Of a stretch of 64,000 nucleotides of DNA, positions 40,877 through 49,098 are shown piece after piece. Location: positions 28,403 to 92,402 of the IMG/VR virus record IMGVR_UViG_3300020411_001522, one strand, 5' to 3'. The stretch comes from a virus. The position numbers and the translations under genes were made by a program. Every line of letters begins with the position of its first letter. The first letter of the stretch is position 1. The notes under the pieces are model-generated. The model worked only from the letters and a program-made list of their open reading frames with translations. It had not been told where the DNA came from and searched no databases.

Positions 40877-41380
40877 ATGAAAAAGATTTCAGCAGTGCTC
40901 TTCGGAATGTTTATGTTGACCGCACCCGCACAGGCGGATATCACGCATCGCTTGTCCAGTAGTGTACAACTCACTGTGGATGCAGCTGCAACAAATGTAC
41001 AGAGAGTTGGTAGCTCATATGCTGTCACAGGTAACAACGTTACCACACAATATACACCTTCTGGTGGTAGTGCAACAAGCTCTATTGGTAGTCTGACTGT
41101 CTCCTCAGGCGTTGGAGCGATTCCTACGTTGTCAGCGACCCAAGCAACTGCAGGGGAAAGTTTCAGCTTCTCTCAAACTTTCTATCAAGGTGATGCTCTA
41201 GGTTCTAGTGCACCGACAGTTGGTGAAGTACATAACTTCAGTAACCAGACAAGTACTGCTGCAGGTACTGCAGGCAATCTAGCTGGTACTATTGATTCAT
41301 CATCAACGATGGGTCTAACAGCTGGAGGAGCAGGCACATCAGCTACTGGACAATTCACTAGCGAAATCCTAATCAAGTAG
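40877..41380 (+). CDS. secreted Thr/Ser/Gly-rich protein 1
   Basis: 167 residues. A Sec signal peptide (MKKISAVLFGMFMLTAPAQA) leads to a low-complexity beta-prone body rich in Thr, Ser, Gly and Ala, with no cysteine after the signal. It resembles small secreted fibre, curlin- or adhesin-like proteins, though no repeat family was recognised. It ends one base before the next ATG. Export by the host would put it in the periplasm or outside. Confidence 0.7.
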   Translation: MKKISAVLFGMFMLTAPAQADITHRLSSSVQLTVDAAATNVQRVGSSYAVTGNNVTTQYTPSGGSATSSIGSLTVSSGVGAIPTLSATQATAGESFSFSQTFYQGDALGSSAPTVGEVHNFSNQTSTAAGTAGNLAGTIDSSSTMGLTAGGAGTSATGQFTSEILIK

Positions 41381-41381
41381 G

Positions 41382-41846
41382 ATGATAAAGAGGTTTACTA
41401 TAGGCATGTTGTTACTGTGTAGCAGTGCTGCACAGGCAGTGCCTGTAGTACCTAATTTTCAGCAAGGCCAAATGACTAGCCATACAGAAACTACTTCTGA
41501 AGTGACTGAGGTCATAAATTCGATGGATTACTCCACAGGATATACATACAGTATATCAGGTCATGGGGTGAAACCACAGGACAATGGGACAATCACACCT
41601 GGTGCAACAAGCAGCATTGGAGTGACCGCACCACAAACGTCTACAACTAGTAATGGAATTAATTCGACATGGACAGGATTAAACCTAGACCCAAGCAACA
41701 AACCAACGTGGGTCCAAAGCACACCTGGTGGAAACTTCAGTTTCATGGAAACGTATCACGGACCAGGTCTGCAAAATCACACGATCATCGAGAGAACAAC
41801 AAAAATTCAAAGCGTAACAGATACCACAAGTATCTTTACCCAGTAA
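41382..41846 (+). CDS. secreted Thr/Ser/Gly-rich protein 2
   Basis: 154 residues. Signal peptide MIKRFTIGMLLLCSSAAQA, then a beta-prone, Thr-rich body of the same style as protein 1, ending IIERTTKIQSVTDTTSIF. It could be a paralogue in build rather than in sequence. Its 3' end (about 175 nt) is overlapped in the -1 frame by the next open frame. Confidence 0.7.
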   Translation: MIKRFTIGMLLLCSSAAQAVPVVPNFQQGQMTSHTETTSEVTEVINSMDYSTGYTYSISGHGVKPQDNGTITPGATSSIGVTAPQTSTTSNGINSTWTGLNLDPSNKPTWVQSTPGGNFSFMETYHGPGLQNHTIIERTTKIQSVTDTTSIFTQ

Positions 41847-42592
41847 TTGCACTAGCATTTGCAGCACCAGTTAACGCTGAGACTGTAGGTGGTGTGTCTG
41901 CGACAGCAAACCCAGTCGCGAATAGCTCAGGCTCAGTGACCAACCAGGCAATTCAAGTTTTACAAGGACCGTATATCCAGAATGGATATGGTGATGGTAT
42001 TGTGTGTCAGGGACCTACCGCTAATTTTACTCCATATGTCACTAGGTCAACTTCATGGAATTTTCCTTACGAACCGACCTATCAAGATCCTGTATACAAC
42101 ATGCTTGACCTTGTTGGAGACTTTGATGACAATGGCAACGCAATTCCAGACGGGATTCCCGATCATCCAGGTCAGATTTTGTATCATAGAGAAATAAGAA
42201 CGGGACAAAAAGATAACTATAACTGGAATGCAGGTTTCTCTGCCACTATTTCATGGCCATTGGACGGAGAAGCACAGGAATTGTGTAAGGAAGCAGCAAG
42301 AAATCACAACATGTTGCGTGAGCAAATGACTGCTAATCGTAGATTGGAATTTGAGCTTACAAGATTATCCAGATGTGGTGAGCTTGCCCAGAATGGTATT
42401 ACATTCGCAACTTGGAGTCCTTATTTTGACCTATGTAAGGATGTGGTAGTGAATCCTAAGATGATTCAAGGTGTGCCACATACACATAGTATCAATCCAG
42501 TTTCCTCTTCAAAGGTGGTAACCCCCTCTTCGAACGGTAACGGTCAGTCCTCCTCTCTGAAAGAGATAAGTGTCGGGGATGTGACCCCTTAG
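41669..42592 (+). CDS. secreted protein 3, start uncertain
   Basis: 307 residues if the ATG at 41669 is used. The signal-peptide-like core (KYLYPVIALAFAAPVNA) begins only at about residue 53, inside the overlap with protein 2; no ATG, GTG or TTG lies near it. The mature part has a Thr/Ser/Pro-rich start, Cys residues, an aspartate-rich DFDDNGNAIPDGIPDH (calcium-loop-like) and a helical ELCKEAARNHNMLREQ segment. The actual start may be a non-standard codon or need frame shifting. It overlaps a minus-strand gene by 101 nt at its 3' end. Confidence 0.6.
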   Translation: MDRIKPRPKQQTNVGPKHTWWKLQFHGNVSRTRSAKSHDHRENNKNSKRNRYHKYLYPVIALAFAAPVNAETVGGVSATANPVANSSGSVTNQAIQVLQGPYIQNGYGDGIVCQGPTANFTPYVTRSTSWNFPYEPTYQDPVYNMLDLVGDFDDNGNAIPDGIPDHPGQILYHREIRTGQKDNYNWNAGFSATISWPLDGEAQELCKEAARNHNMLREQMTANRRLEFELTRLSRCGELAQNGITFATWSPYFDLCKDVVVNPKMIQGVPHTHSINPVSSSKVVTPSSNGNGQSSSLKEISVGDVTP

Positions 42593-43295
42593 AACTAATC
42601 TTAGACATTACCTTCTTCACAGCAGGTTTTACAACCTTTAATAGTAATTCTGCTAAAGGTTTTGCTAATAGAGCAGAGGTTGTTGCAACTACAGCAATAG
42701 ATGTAGTAGCCATTATTGCCCCTGCAGTGGGTATATTTCCAACAACTTGGTCAGGTATTGACACCTTGACCTTTATAGGCACACATTCTATCTGTGTGCC
42801 ATTTTTTATGAGTTTATACTCGACAATCTTTTGATCACCAGTTACTGTGCCTACTGGCTCCTTCGCTTCTTGGATCTCAGTAGGGCATTGCTGCTCCTCT
42901 TCTTTAGTTACACCACTTGTATCAGGCACTGGTGGAGGACCTGGCAATTCTGCCTCTGGGGGTGGTTGATATACAGGGACAGGTGGCTCATACTTATATT
43001 GTATTCTACTTGCGTCGTAATCTATAGGTGAAAATGATGGTACACCACTATCACATAAGACCATATTACCGTCTTTATCATTCTTCCTCAACTCATCCTG
43101 CATCTTACCAGTGGTTGATTGCTCCTTATGATAGGTAACACAACCAGGTATATTAATAATAGGAGATCCTATCTGTTGGGTAATAGGATGAAGATTTGGA
43201 AGGGTCGTAGGCATATTGCGTAACCACTCAGGTGTATAAACCTGAGGGATTTCTCTTACACCTACCTCATTTATCTTGATCGAAGGTATCGTCAT
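42492..43295 (-). CDS. Pro-rich protein with C-terminal membrane helix
   Basis: 267 residues from ATG 43295. Proline-rich middle (EPPVPVYQPPPEAELPGPPP), two or three Cys, then a hydrophobic segment near residues 195-220 (AGAIMATTSIAVVATTSALL) and a strongly basic tail. It faces the plus-strand secreted trio convergently and overlaps it by 101 nt. Could span the periplasm as a TonB-like or spanin-like rod; this is speculative. Not recognised. Confidence 0.6.
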   Translation of the reverse strand: MTIPSIKINEVGVREIPQVYTPEWLRNMPTTLPNLHPITQQIGSPIINIPGCVTYHKEQSTTGKMQDELRKNDKDGNMVLCDSGVPSFSPIDYDASRIQYKYEPPVPVYQPPPEAELPGPPPVPDTSGVTKEEEQQCPTEIQEAKEPVGTVTGDQKIVEYKLIKNGTQIECVPIKVKVSIPDQVVGNIPTAGAIMATTSIAVVATTSALLAKPLAELLLKVVKPAVKKVMSKISSKGSHPRHLSLSERRTDRYRSKRGLPPLKRKLD

Positions 43296-43872
43296 CACAA
43301 TGCTCACTAAAATCAGTTGCCATCTGACCACCTATCTTGGCACCTTGATCAGCACCACCTAGTGCGACAAGACCCGCCAATACAGGTCCCACAAATGGTA
43401 TACCAGAAACAGCAGGGGCTGCTGCAGCACCCATACTAGCTCCCACCACACGTCCTGTTTGCTCTCCACCGCCCGCCGACTTGATACATGCGACTGCACG
43501 GTCGTCGAGCTTTCCCACCGAGGGGGATCCACTCCCATCCTGCCATGATCGAGGATTTGACACTTGTCCGCCTTGGTTGGTCTTACCATCCATGACGTAT
43601 TCTTCTACTACTTGAGTCCTCTTTTTACCTAGACCAAGCAGTCCAGCTGGTTTTTCAATATCTCTAGTGATATGCATAGTCTTTGGATCGTTTGCTCTAT
43701 AAGCAATCGAATAACCATCCTCATCAACTCTTGCTGAGTATGTTGAATAAGGTCCTACAGGAGGTTGGATAAGTGGCAAAGTATTATTCTTGGAAATCAT
43801 TCCAATCATACCAATATGTCCTATACCTAGGACAATACCAAGTCCACCTGCAAACCAATTAATAGGTTTCAT
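43267..43872 (-). CDS. membrane protein with glycine-zipper-like segment
   Basis: 201 residues. An N-terminal hydrophobic helix (LGIVLGIGHIGMIGMI) anchors it; a middle polar region follows; residues about 135-185 (GASMGAAAAPAVSGIPFVGP, then GLVALGGADQGAKIGGQMA) form a Gly/Ala zipper typical of membrane-inserting or lipoprotein-associated segments. It overlaps the Pro-rich gene by 29 nt. Possibly envelope-active. Not recognised. Confidence 0.6.
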   Translation of the reverse strand: MKPINWFAGGLGIVLGIGHIGMIGMISKNNTLPLIQPPVGPYSTYSARVDEDGYSIAYRANDPKTMHITRDIEKPAGLLGLGKKRTQVVEEYVMDGKTNQGGQVSNPRSWQDGSGSPSVGKLDDRAVACIKSAGGGEQTGRVVGASMGAAAAPAVSGIPFVGPVLAGLVALGGADQGAKIGGQMATDFSEHCDDDTFDQDK

Positions 43873-44105
43873 TTTCCTGGTAGCGTTGGGATAGCGGGTC
43901 CTGTCGCTTTAGGAATCTTTGGCACCTCTGCATCAATAGCAACAGGAAGTGCATCAGACAATGCAGCAGTAATAGCCTTCGTAACACGAGACTTTACATT
44001 CTCTTTAATCTCTTCTCTCTGTAGATAAACATATCCACCTGTGCCTACAATGGCAAGAGAAACAACACCTGCAAAGATCGCAAGTCCGTCAATAATCTTT
44101 CGCAT
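43869..44105 (-). CDS. small membrane protein
   Basis: 78 residues: one N-terminal hydrophobic helix (about 6-27), an amphipathic basic helix, and a Pro-rich tail (PKIPKATGPAIPTLPGK). Coupled by a 4-nt overlap to the Gly-zipper gene. Not recognised. Confidence 0.58.
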   Translation of the reverse strand: MRKIIDGLAIFAGVVSLAIVGTGGYVYLQREEIKENVKSRVTKAITAALSDALPVAIDAEVPKIPKATGPAIPTLPGK

Positions 44106-44108
44106 AAT

Positions 44109-44411
44109 TTACTCCTTTTCTTTCTTAGCGACATATTCCACAGTGTATGTGGTCTTAGCACCTGCACTTGGCTTCTTCTCATCACCATTCTTCTTGGTCG
44201 TAGCGACGCCAAAAGTAGCTAACGTTCCTGTGAAGACCGAGGCTATGAAAGTTGGATCAATATTGGTCTTTGCTAGACCTGGCACCTGCAAATAATTAAT
44301 AGTCAGGATAGCCGCAGACCACCCAAGGATAGTAAGACGCACCAAAGTGGCGACACCTTCATCCAATAAGTCAAACTTTTTTTCTTGCTTAACTTTAGGA
44401 GTTTCAGCCAT
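44109..44411 (-). CDS. small membrane protein
   Basis: 100 residues. Two hydrophobic segments (about 21-42 and 52-72) with basic flanks and a Lys-rich tail; holin-like in general build, but no signature confirms that. It heads the membrane-gene operon behind a GCTAAATA box. Confidence 0.58.
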   Translation of the reverse strand: MAETPKVKQEKKFDLLDEGVATLVRLTILGWSAAILTINYLQVPGLAKTNIDPTFIASVFTGTLATFGVATTKKNGDEKKPSAGAKTTYTVEYVAKKEKE

Positions 44412-44431
44412 GATTCTAGTGTAAGTACCTC

Positions 44432-44439
44432 TATTTAGC
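44432..44439 (-). promoter_or_regulatory. late-type box GCTAAATA
   Basis: Minus strand; the TAA inside is the regA stop codon. It lies 21 nt before the membrane-gene operon (44411). Confidence 0.5.
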
Positions 44440-44866
44440 TACTTACAGATTCCACTGGTTGTTTCTTCTTTCCGATATTATATTTACTCTCTAACGTCCA
44501 CTCTCCCTTGTCCTTATATGACAGGACTTTGATCTGATTAAGGGGTGCCAACTCATCGTCACCTACTGGTGCTACAACTACGATAAGTCCCCAGTCAGAT
44601 AGGAGTCTAGCAATACGATTGCGTCTTTGTACATCATTCGTAGTCATGTTTGATGGTTTCCCATCTAGTGCAAACAATTCTTTGAAGTGTACTATGTAAT
44701 ACTTGCCCTTCTTATGAAGGATATGGCACGATTGATATAGTTTTTTCTCTTTACGAGAAGCTACACCGATCCTAGTAAGGGTTTCTCTAACTTTTAGGAA
44801 GTCATCTGGTTCTTTTAATGTAACCTCAACCATCATGCTAGGAGACCAAGAGATCTCATCACTCAT
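44435..44866 (-). CDS. regA: translational repressor RegA
   Basis: 143 residues. From residue 12 it follows T4 RegA closely: VEVTLKEPDDFLKVRETLTR, YQSCHILHKKGKYYIVHFKE, LLSDWGLI, YNIGKKK. RegA binds ribosome-start regions of early mRNAs (clamp loader, gp62/44/45) to shut off translation. The start ATG overlaps the gp62 stop (ATGA) and has a strong GGAGGA site. Typically the T4 start is at the MMVEV point, giving 132 residues. Confidence 0.93.
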   Translation of the reverse strand: MSDEISWSPSMMVEVTLKEPDDFLKVRETLTRIGVASRKEKKLYQSCHILHKKGKYYIVHFKELFALDGKPSNMTTNDVQRRNRIARLLSDWGLIVVVAPVGDDELAPLNQIKVLSYKDKGEWTLESKYNIGKKKQPVESVSS

Positions 44867-45255
44867 TTCATTCCTCCGCTATTCAATTTAGACCTAATAA
44901 CTTGGATTTCTTCCTTGTTTAGCAGTTTCAGTGCTTGCTCTGCCTTCTCTGTAGAATAGTTATAATACTTTTTAACTAGGTCAAGATCTGGATGAGTGGA
45001 CTTCTTTGCCCAAGGGGAAAACCTTTTAGATTTCCTAACACTATGTATAAAAAAATTATATTGCATGTCCTTATCAAGCGTGCTACCAAGGCGATTCATC
45101 TCGTTGGAATGCATGATGGTATCAATAAAATATGACAGTGCCTTGTTGACCATGAATGCAGGATAATGTCTCATATACCCCTCATCTTGGGTATAATCTG
45201 CATTCTTTAGGTTGATTGAGTTAACGTAGTCAAAGGGATTGTAGTCTGCGGACAT
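44863..45255 (-). CDS. gp62: clamp loader small subunit (gp62)
   Basis: 130 residues from ATG 45255 (MSADYNPFDYVNSIN), overlapping the pcyA stop by 26 nt; an ATG at 45279 is also possible. It lies directly before regA as in T4, and has the helical, Lys-rich build of gp62 (STEKAEQALKLLNKEEIQ). gp62 with gp44 loads the gp45 clamp. It is separated from gp44 by about 2.9 kb here, unlike T4. Confidence 0.8.
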   Translation of the reverse strand: MSADYNPFDYVNSINLKNADYTQDEGYMRHYPAFMVNKALSYFIDTIMHSNEMNRLGSTLDKDMQYNFFIHSVRKSKRFSPWAKKSTHPDLDLVKKYYNYSTEKAEQALKLLNKEEIQVIRSKLNSGGMK

Positions 45256-45937
45256 TTGGTTTATCAAATAAAATTTCATTAATGTAGTTTTCTGCCCATG
45301 CCTCATCAAACCACTGTGATAAGACCGCTTTCGTCTTCTTATTCTTTCTTTGTGAGAGCACATAGTGACACTGGTCGTCTATCCTATGCATCACAGGCAC
45401 CCAGTCTCCTAGTTTACCATTGTCATCATCATACTCTGCATTCTTGATGCAATCAGTCATTACTCTCAGGTATTCACTAGTCACATCCAGATAACTTTGT
45501 CTTGACTCAGGATCTTTTAACCTAGCAAACTTACAGAAGGGAGAAAAGACACCCTCTGTCCATAGTGGTAGCACTCTCCAATCTTTAAAGAAATATCTTG
45601 ATGAAATTGGTGCTAATTTATCGCTTAAATCGACCCCAAATACAGGTGATATATCAACGACGGCAGCAGTAACTTGATCAGGTGTTTCAATTATATCACA
45701 TCCAAAGATAGGGATGCGATACTTAGGAATAGGGTAAAAAACACAGTGCACAATCTTTAATTTCTCACCTAGAGATGCTCTTTCGATGTGCAACTTTCTC
45801 ATGCCCCTACACTTCCACATCTCATTGCGGATAGTGATATCACCCTTCCGAATTAACTTATGATTCGTCTCTAGGATCTCTATAGCAGGCAGTGAAACCA
45901 GACTTTGACGTATGAGATCGGCTAACTCATCCTGCAT
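45230..45937 (-). CDS. pcyA: phycocyanobilin:ferredoxin oxidoreductase (PcyA)
   Basis: 235 residues. It follows PcyA, not PebS: MRKLHIERASLGEKLKIVHC then PKYRIPIFGCDIIE and LPLWTEGVFSPFC. Catalytic Glu52, His64 and Asp81 sit at spacing 12 and 17, exactly as E76, H88 and D105 in Synechocystis PcyA, so the site is intact (Glu, not the Asp of PcyX). PcyA reduces biliverdin to phycocyanobilin using ferredoxin. In phage it may feed phycobiliprotein repair or signalling. No heme oxygenase is in the window, so biliverdin would come from the host. Inserted between dam and gp62. Confidence 0.92.
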   Translation of the reverse strand: MQDELADLIRQSLVSLPAIEILETNHKLIRKGDITIRNEMWKCRGMRKLHIERASLGEKLKIVHCVFYPIPKYRIPIFGCDIIETPDQVTAAVVDISPVFGVDLSDKLAPISSRYFFKDWRVLPLWTEGVFSPFCKFARLKDPESRQSYLDVTSEYLRVMTDCIKNAEYDDDNGKLGDWVPVMHRIDDQCHYVLSQRKNKKTKAVLSQWFDEAWAENYINEILFDKPNVRRLQSL

Positions 45938-46778
45938 ACATGACCTCTAGAGGAGATGCAACTTTTGCTTCGTAATTTCTAATCAATAACTCTTGTTGAT
46001 TACGATTTCTACTTCCTCTATGCTTCATGCCGTATGTTAACTGAAAATACTCTTGCTTATATCTATCATACCACTCCTCGATCTCCTCATCAATATTATA
46101 TGTAATCATCCAGTCATGAGGACACACTTCACAGTTGTCAAAGAAGATTTTATGGTCAAAATCCTTGTGCAATTCAGCGTTTGTGCCATACAAATATGAC
46201 TTGATTTTGTATGGAGGATCTAGAAATACAAATACATTACCACGATGATCATGATCGTCATTCATGACCTCTGCATAGTCCTTATTAGTGATATTCCAGT
46301 GACCTATGAGTGCACCTACTGACTTGAGATTCTCTGCTCCACGGACAGTAAAATTTTGCTTTGATGCAGTCTTAGAAAACGATGAATTCTCCGTCAAACC
46401 ACTGTAACTACACTTGTTTAAGATCCAAAAGTAGCATGCTCTATCGAATGATTCAGCATCAGCAATAGACTCCTTGGCAGTGTTAAACAACTCTCTTGCC
46501 AAGACCTCATCATTGTGTGAATTCTTGTATTCAATAAGAGAATCAGACAAATTCTTATAGTCTGTCTGCAATACACTCCAAAAATTATAGAGGTGACCAT
46601 ACAAGTCATTGACCCACACATCTGCAGTAGGATTATCTTGTGTGAATCGTAGTGCAACGCTACCACCACCTAGAAATGGCTCTCTAAACTCCTTACACTT
46701 AGGTGCTAGTTTGAGTAGTCTTTCTGCTGCTCTAGATTTACCGCCAGGATATCTGAGCGGTGTCTTAATGTATCTCAT
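45927..46778 (-). CDS. dam: DNA adenine methylase (Dam-type, N6)
   Basis: 283 residues. Starts KTPLRYPGGKSRAAERL (SAM motif I), then PFLGGGSVALRF and DPPY in VFVFLDPPYK: the D-P-P-Y catalytic motif with FGGG-type target recognition. It methylates adenine in GATC-like sites, likely to protect phage DNA from host nucleases or to mark it. Coupled to pcyA by an 11-nt overlap. Confidence 0.93.
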   Translation of the reverse strand: MRYIKTPLRYPGGKSRAAERLLKLAPKCKEFREPFLGGGSVALRFTQDNPTADVWVNDLYGHLYNFWSVLQTDYKNLSDSLIEYKNSHNDEVLARELFNTAKESIADAESFDRACYFWILNKCSYSGLTENSSFSKTASKQNFTVRGAENLKSVGALIGHWNITNKDYAEVMNDDHDHRGNVFVFLDPPYKIKSYLYGTNAELHKDFDHKIFFDNCEVCPHDWMITYNIDEEIEEWYDRYKQEYFQLTYGMKHRGSRNRNQQELLIRNYEAKVASPLEVMYAG

Positions 46779-47392
46779 AATACTTCAATGTTTGCCATTG
46801 GGTAACCAAAAGGACCAGGATTTATATTTCCTGCAGGAAAAGCATTAAAACTAATGGTCATCCTGTCATAATCAAAAAAATGGCGATCAGATTCATGGAC
46901 TAACCATGAAGGAAACAGAATAAGTTTACCTTCTTCTGCTGCCAACTTTTCTATAGGACCTCCACGATCTGCAAGGTTGTCAGATATGACCTCCATACAG
47001 TCCATAACACGAGGATATACAGGATCATGAAAAACTGTCGCTACACCTTGTGTAAGATAGAAAACTCCTGACACAAGTGACATATTATGTCTGTGTCGTG
47101 GGTGTCCTACCCCTGATCCTGCAGGTGCAACGTTGCCCCACATGAGAGAGATGTCTAGTCTATCACATTGCAGGGCATTTGCTACTTTATATTCTTCAAG
47201 GCACTCTTCAAACCACTCTACGAGCGTATAGAATCTCTCATTTTTGTGAAGGTTTCCACACGTCGTTTCAACTCCCTCTGGAAAATTAAACTGTTCTCGT
47301 TTTTCGGATCTAAGAGCGTCCTTAATTTCTTGAAGATCTCCTTCATAAGAAAATTCGGGGACAATAATAGGAAACAGTTGATTTATTTTCAT
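46775..47392 (-). CDS. 2OG-Fe(II) oxygenase (TIGR02466-like)
   Basis: 205 residues. HPRHRHNMSLVSGVFYLTQG, a strand with TVFHDP, EGKLILFPSWLVHESDRH, RMTISFNAFPAGN: the standard strand set of this family. The first His cluster (HRHN) has no clear H-x-D acid, so the iron site may be altered. Substrate unknown. Coupled to the next oxygenase and to dam. Confidence 0.78.
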   Translation of the reverse strand: MKINQLFPIIVPEFSYEGDLQEIKDALRSEKREQFNFPEGVETTCGNLHKNERFYTLVEWFEECLEEYKVANALQCDRLDISLMWGNVAPAGSGVGHPRHRHNMSLVSGVFYLTQGVATVFHDPVYPRVMDCMEVISDNLADRGGPIEKLAAEEGKLILFPSWLVHESDRHFFDYDRMTISFNAFPAGNINPGPFGYPMANIEVL

Positions 47393-48024
47393 CTTACAAT
47401 CTTTCTTTCAAGATTCATCATAGGGACATCCCATGCACCTAAGTTTTGATTACCAAATGGAAAGAGATTTGCTGAAACAGTAAACCTATCCTCTGATCTA
47501 TCATTAGGTTGTGACCCATGCATCAAATAACTGGGGAAAATCAACAAAGTACCAGGAAATGGACGGTAATTATATCTTGTCTCCGAGTAAGGACCTCCAT
47601 CTAAGTGTAATTGTGCCCACTCTCGCTGTGCTAGAGGGTCAATAAACGTGGTGGGACTACCACCAGTCAGATAATATACACAACTCCAATAGGACATGGG
47701 ATGCCTGTGTGGAGTATGATGGTGACCTGTATTTGCATTCGCTCTGTTACACCACATAGAGGTGATTTCCATCCTTTCAGCAAGGAATTTGTTATCCTTT
47801 AGGACATCATTAGCACATTGCTCGATCCACATCTTCAACTCAGTCCACTCGGGACGTTGCTCAAGGTGTGGGTAAGATGTGCCAACACCACCATCTAGAT
47901 TATACGCTCTATATTCCTCTTTTTCTGCAGAAAAAAGGGCATTACTGAGTAGATGTTGACTACTTTTAAACTCCCATACCCTTACAGGAAACCAGAGTTT
48001 TTCTTTGTAAGTCTTCTCATTCAT
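47389..48024 (-). CDS. 2OG-Fe(II) oxygenase (TIGR02466-like), paralogue
   Basis: 211 residues, clearly related to the gene just downstream: HHHTPHRHPMSYWSCVYYL, GSPTTFIDP, GTLLIFPSYLMHGSQPND, RFTVSANLFPFG. The two are a local duplication or paired enzymes. Overlaps the 46-residue membrane gene by 8 nt. Substrate unknown. Confidence 0.8.
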   Translation of the reverse strand: MNEKTYKEKLWFPVRVWEFKSSQHLLSNALFSAEKEEYRAYNLDGGVGTSYPHLEQRPEWTELKMWIEQCANDVLKDNKFLAERMEITSMWCNRANANTGHHHTPHRHPMSYWSCVYYLTGGSPTTFIDPLAQREWAQLHLDGGPYSETRYNYRPFPGTLLIFPSYLMHGSQPNDRSEDRFTVSANLFPFGNQNLGAWDVPMMNLERKIVR

Positions 48025-48157
48025 TACGCACCTCTTCTGTTTGAGTTACACCTAACCATACACCGATTACTGGGACTGCGAAGATAAGCACCCTTGCAAG
48101 ACCAGTAACTGCTAAAAAGATTAGCACTCTTTTAGAGGATTTCCATCGTCTATTCAT
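48017..48157 (-). CDS. 46-residue membrane peptide after gp44
   Basis: Open frame MNRRWKSSKRVLIFLAVTGL..., basic start then one hydrophobic helix (about 11-38). The ATG overlaps the gp44 stop (ATGA), and the end overlaps the oxygenase start. Joins the clamp loader operon to the accessory block. Not recognised. Confidence 0.62.
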   Translation of the reverse strand: MNRRWKSSKRVLIFLAVTGLARVLIFAVPVIGVWLGVTQTEEVRNE

Positions 48158-49098
48158 TTGAATTCACAACGCATCATGATTTCAGTCAAGAAAGCAACAG
48201 AATTGATCTCCAAGTCAGCAACAAACGCTGCCTTATACTGATACTCACCAATGATGAGCACCGCCTCAGGGATTGATTGAGGCTGAAGATATTCATATAG
48301 CTTATCATATATAGCACGAAATAGTAACTTGTAATCGTTATCCATATTCGTGACAATCCACTTACGCATGTTGGTAAACTCTTTGTTTTTAAGGTAACCA
48401 ACAAGTTTGTCGATGTTTGTGTTGCCAGATCTACCTAGAATACCAACATCGATCTTTCCTGTAGCAGAGTATGCTTGCAACTCATTAAGAGTGCGACGGA
48501 AGTCAGGGAAATACTTACCAACAACCTCTGCTGCAACTTTTGCATCGTAGTCAATACCTTCTTTAGTAAGGATATCCATAACTCTTTTATGGAAACTTGC
48601 TGCAAGCACAGCACGATCCTTACCTTTTGTAGACATATCAACAACAGAGCATCGAGACTTGATAGGATCGATGATTTTGTTGATGTAGTTACAAGTGAAG
48701 ATAAACCGACAGTTATTCTGAAATTCCTCGATGACAGCACGCAATAGCAACTGCACATCGGGTGTAGAATTGTCTGCCTCATCAATAATTACAACCTTAT
48801 GCTTGCCACCGACAAGCGAGGAAGAAGATGCAAAGGACTTACATTTTGTGCGGACAGTATCCAAGTAACGTCCTTCATCAGATCCGTTGATTAGATAGTA
48901 GTCAGCACCAATTTCTTCACACAGTGCCTTGGCAAGAGTAGTCTTACCAATACCTGCGGTGCCAGGCAACAGAAGATTAGGGATCTCTCCCTTATCAACG
49001 TAACCTTGGAAGACCGCACGATTGACATCTGTTAGGATACAATCAGAAACTGTCCTCGGACGATACTTTTCAACCCAGAGAAACAGTTTATTTGTCAT
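48154..49098 (-). CDS. gp44: clamp loader large subunit (gp44)
   Basis: 314 residues, AAA+. Walker A GTAGIGKT at 46-53, Walker B VVIIDEAD, sensor 1 FIFTCNYINKI, and the SRC arginine motif (IKSRCSVVDM). Opens the gp45 clamp on primed DNA with gp62. Overlaps gp45 by one base. Confidence 0.96.
   Translation of the reverse strand: MTNKLFLWVEKYRPRTVSDCILTDVNRAVFQGYVDKGEIPNLLLPGTAGIGKTTLAKALCEEIGADYYLINGSDEGRYLDTVRTKCKSFASSSSLVGGKHKVVIIDEADNSTPDVQLLLRAVIEEFQNNCRFIFTCNYINKIIDPIKSRCSVVDMSTKGKDRAVLAASFHKRVMDILTKEGIDYDAKVAAEVVGKYFPDFRRTLNELQAYSATGKIDVGILGRSGNTNIDKLVGYLKNKEFTNMRKWIVTNMDNDYKLLFRAIYDKLYEYLQPQSIPEAVLIIGEYQYKAAFVADLEINSVAFLTEIMMRCEFK

Noticed and set aside
41796-41846. Programmed -1 frameshift from secreted protein 2 into protein 3
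   Set aside because: The A-rich stretch (ACAACAAAAATT) does not give an X-XXY-YYZ heptamer in the reading frame, and no strong downstream structure is evident. Left open as a start-codon question only.
42492-42592. Choosing only one of the two convergent genes that overlap here
   Set aside because: Both frames continue with consistent composition up to their stops, and 101 nt convergent overlaps are known in compact phage genomes, so both are kept.
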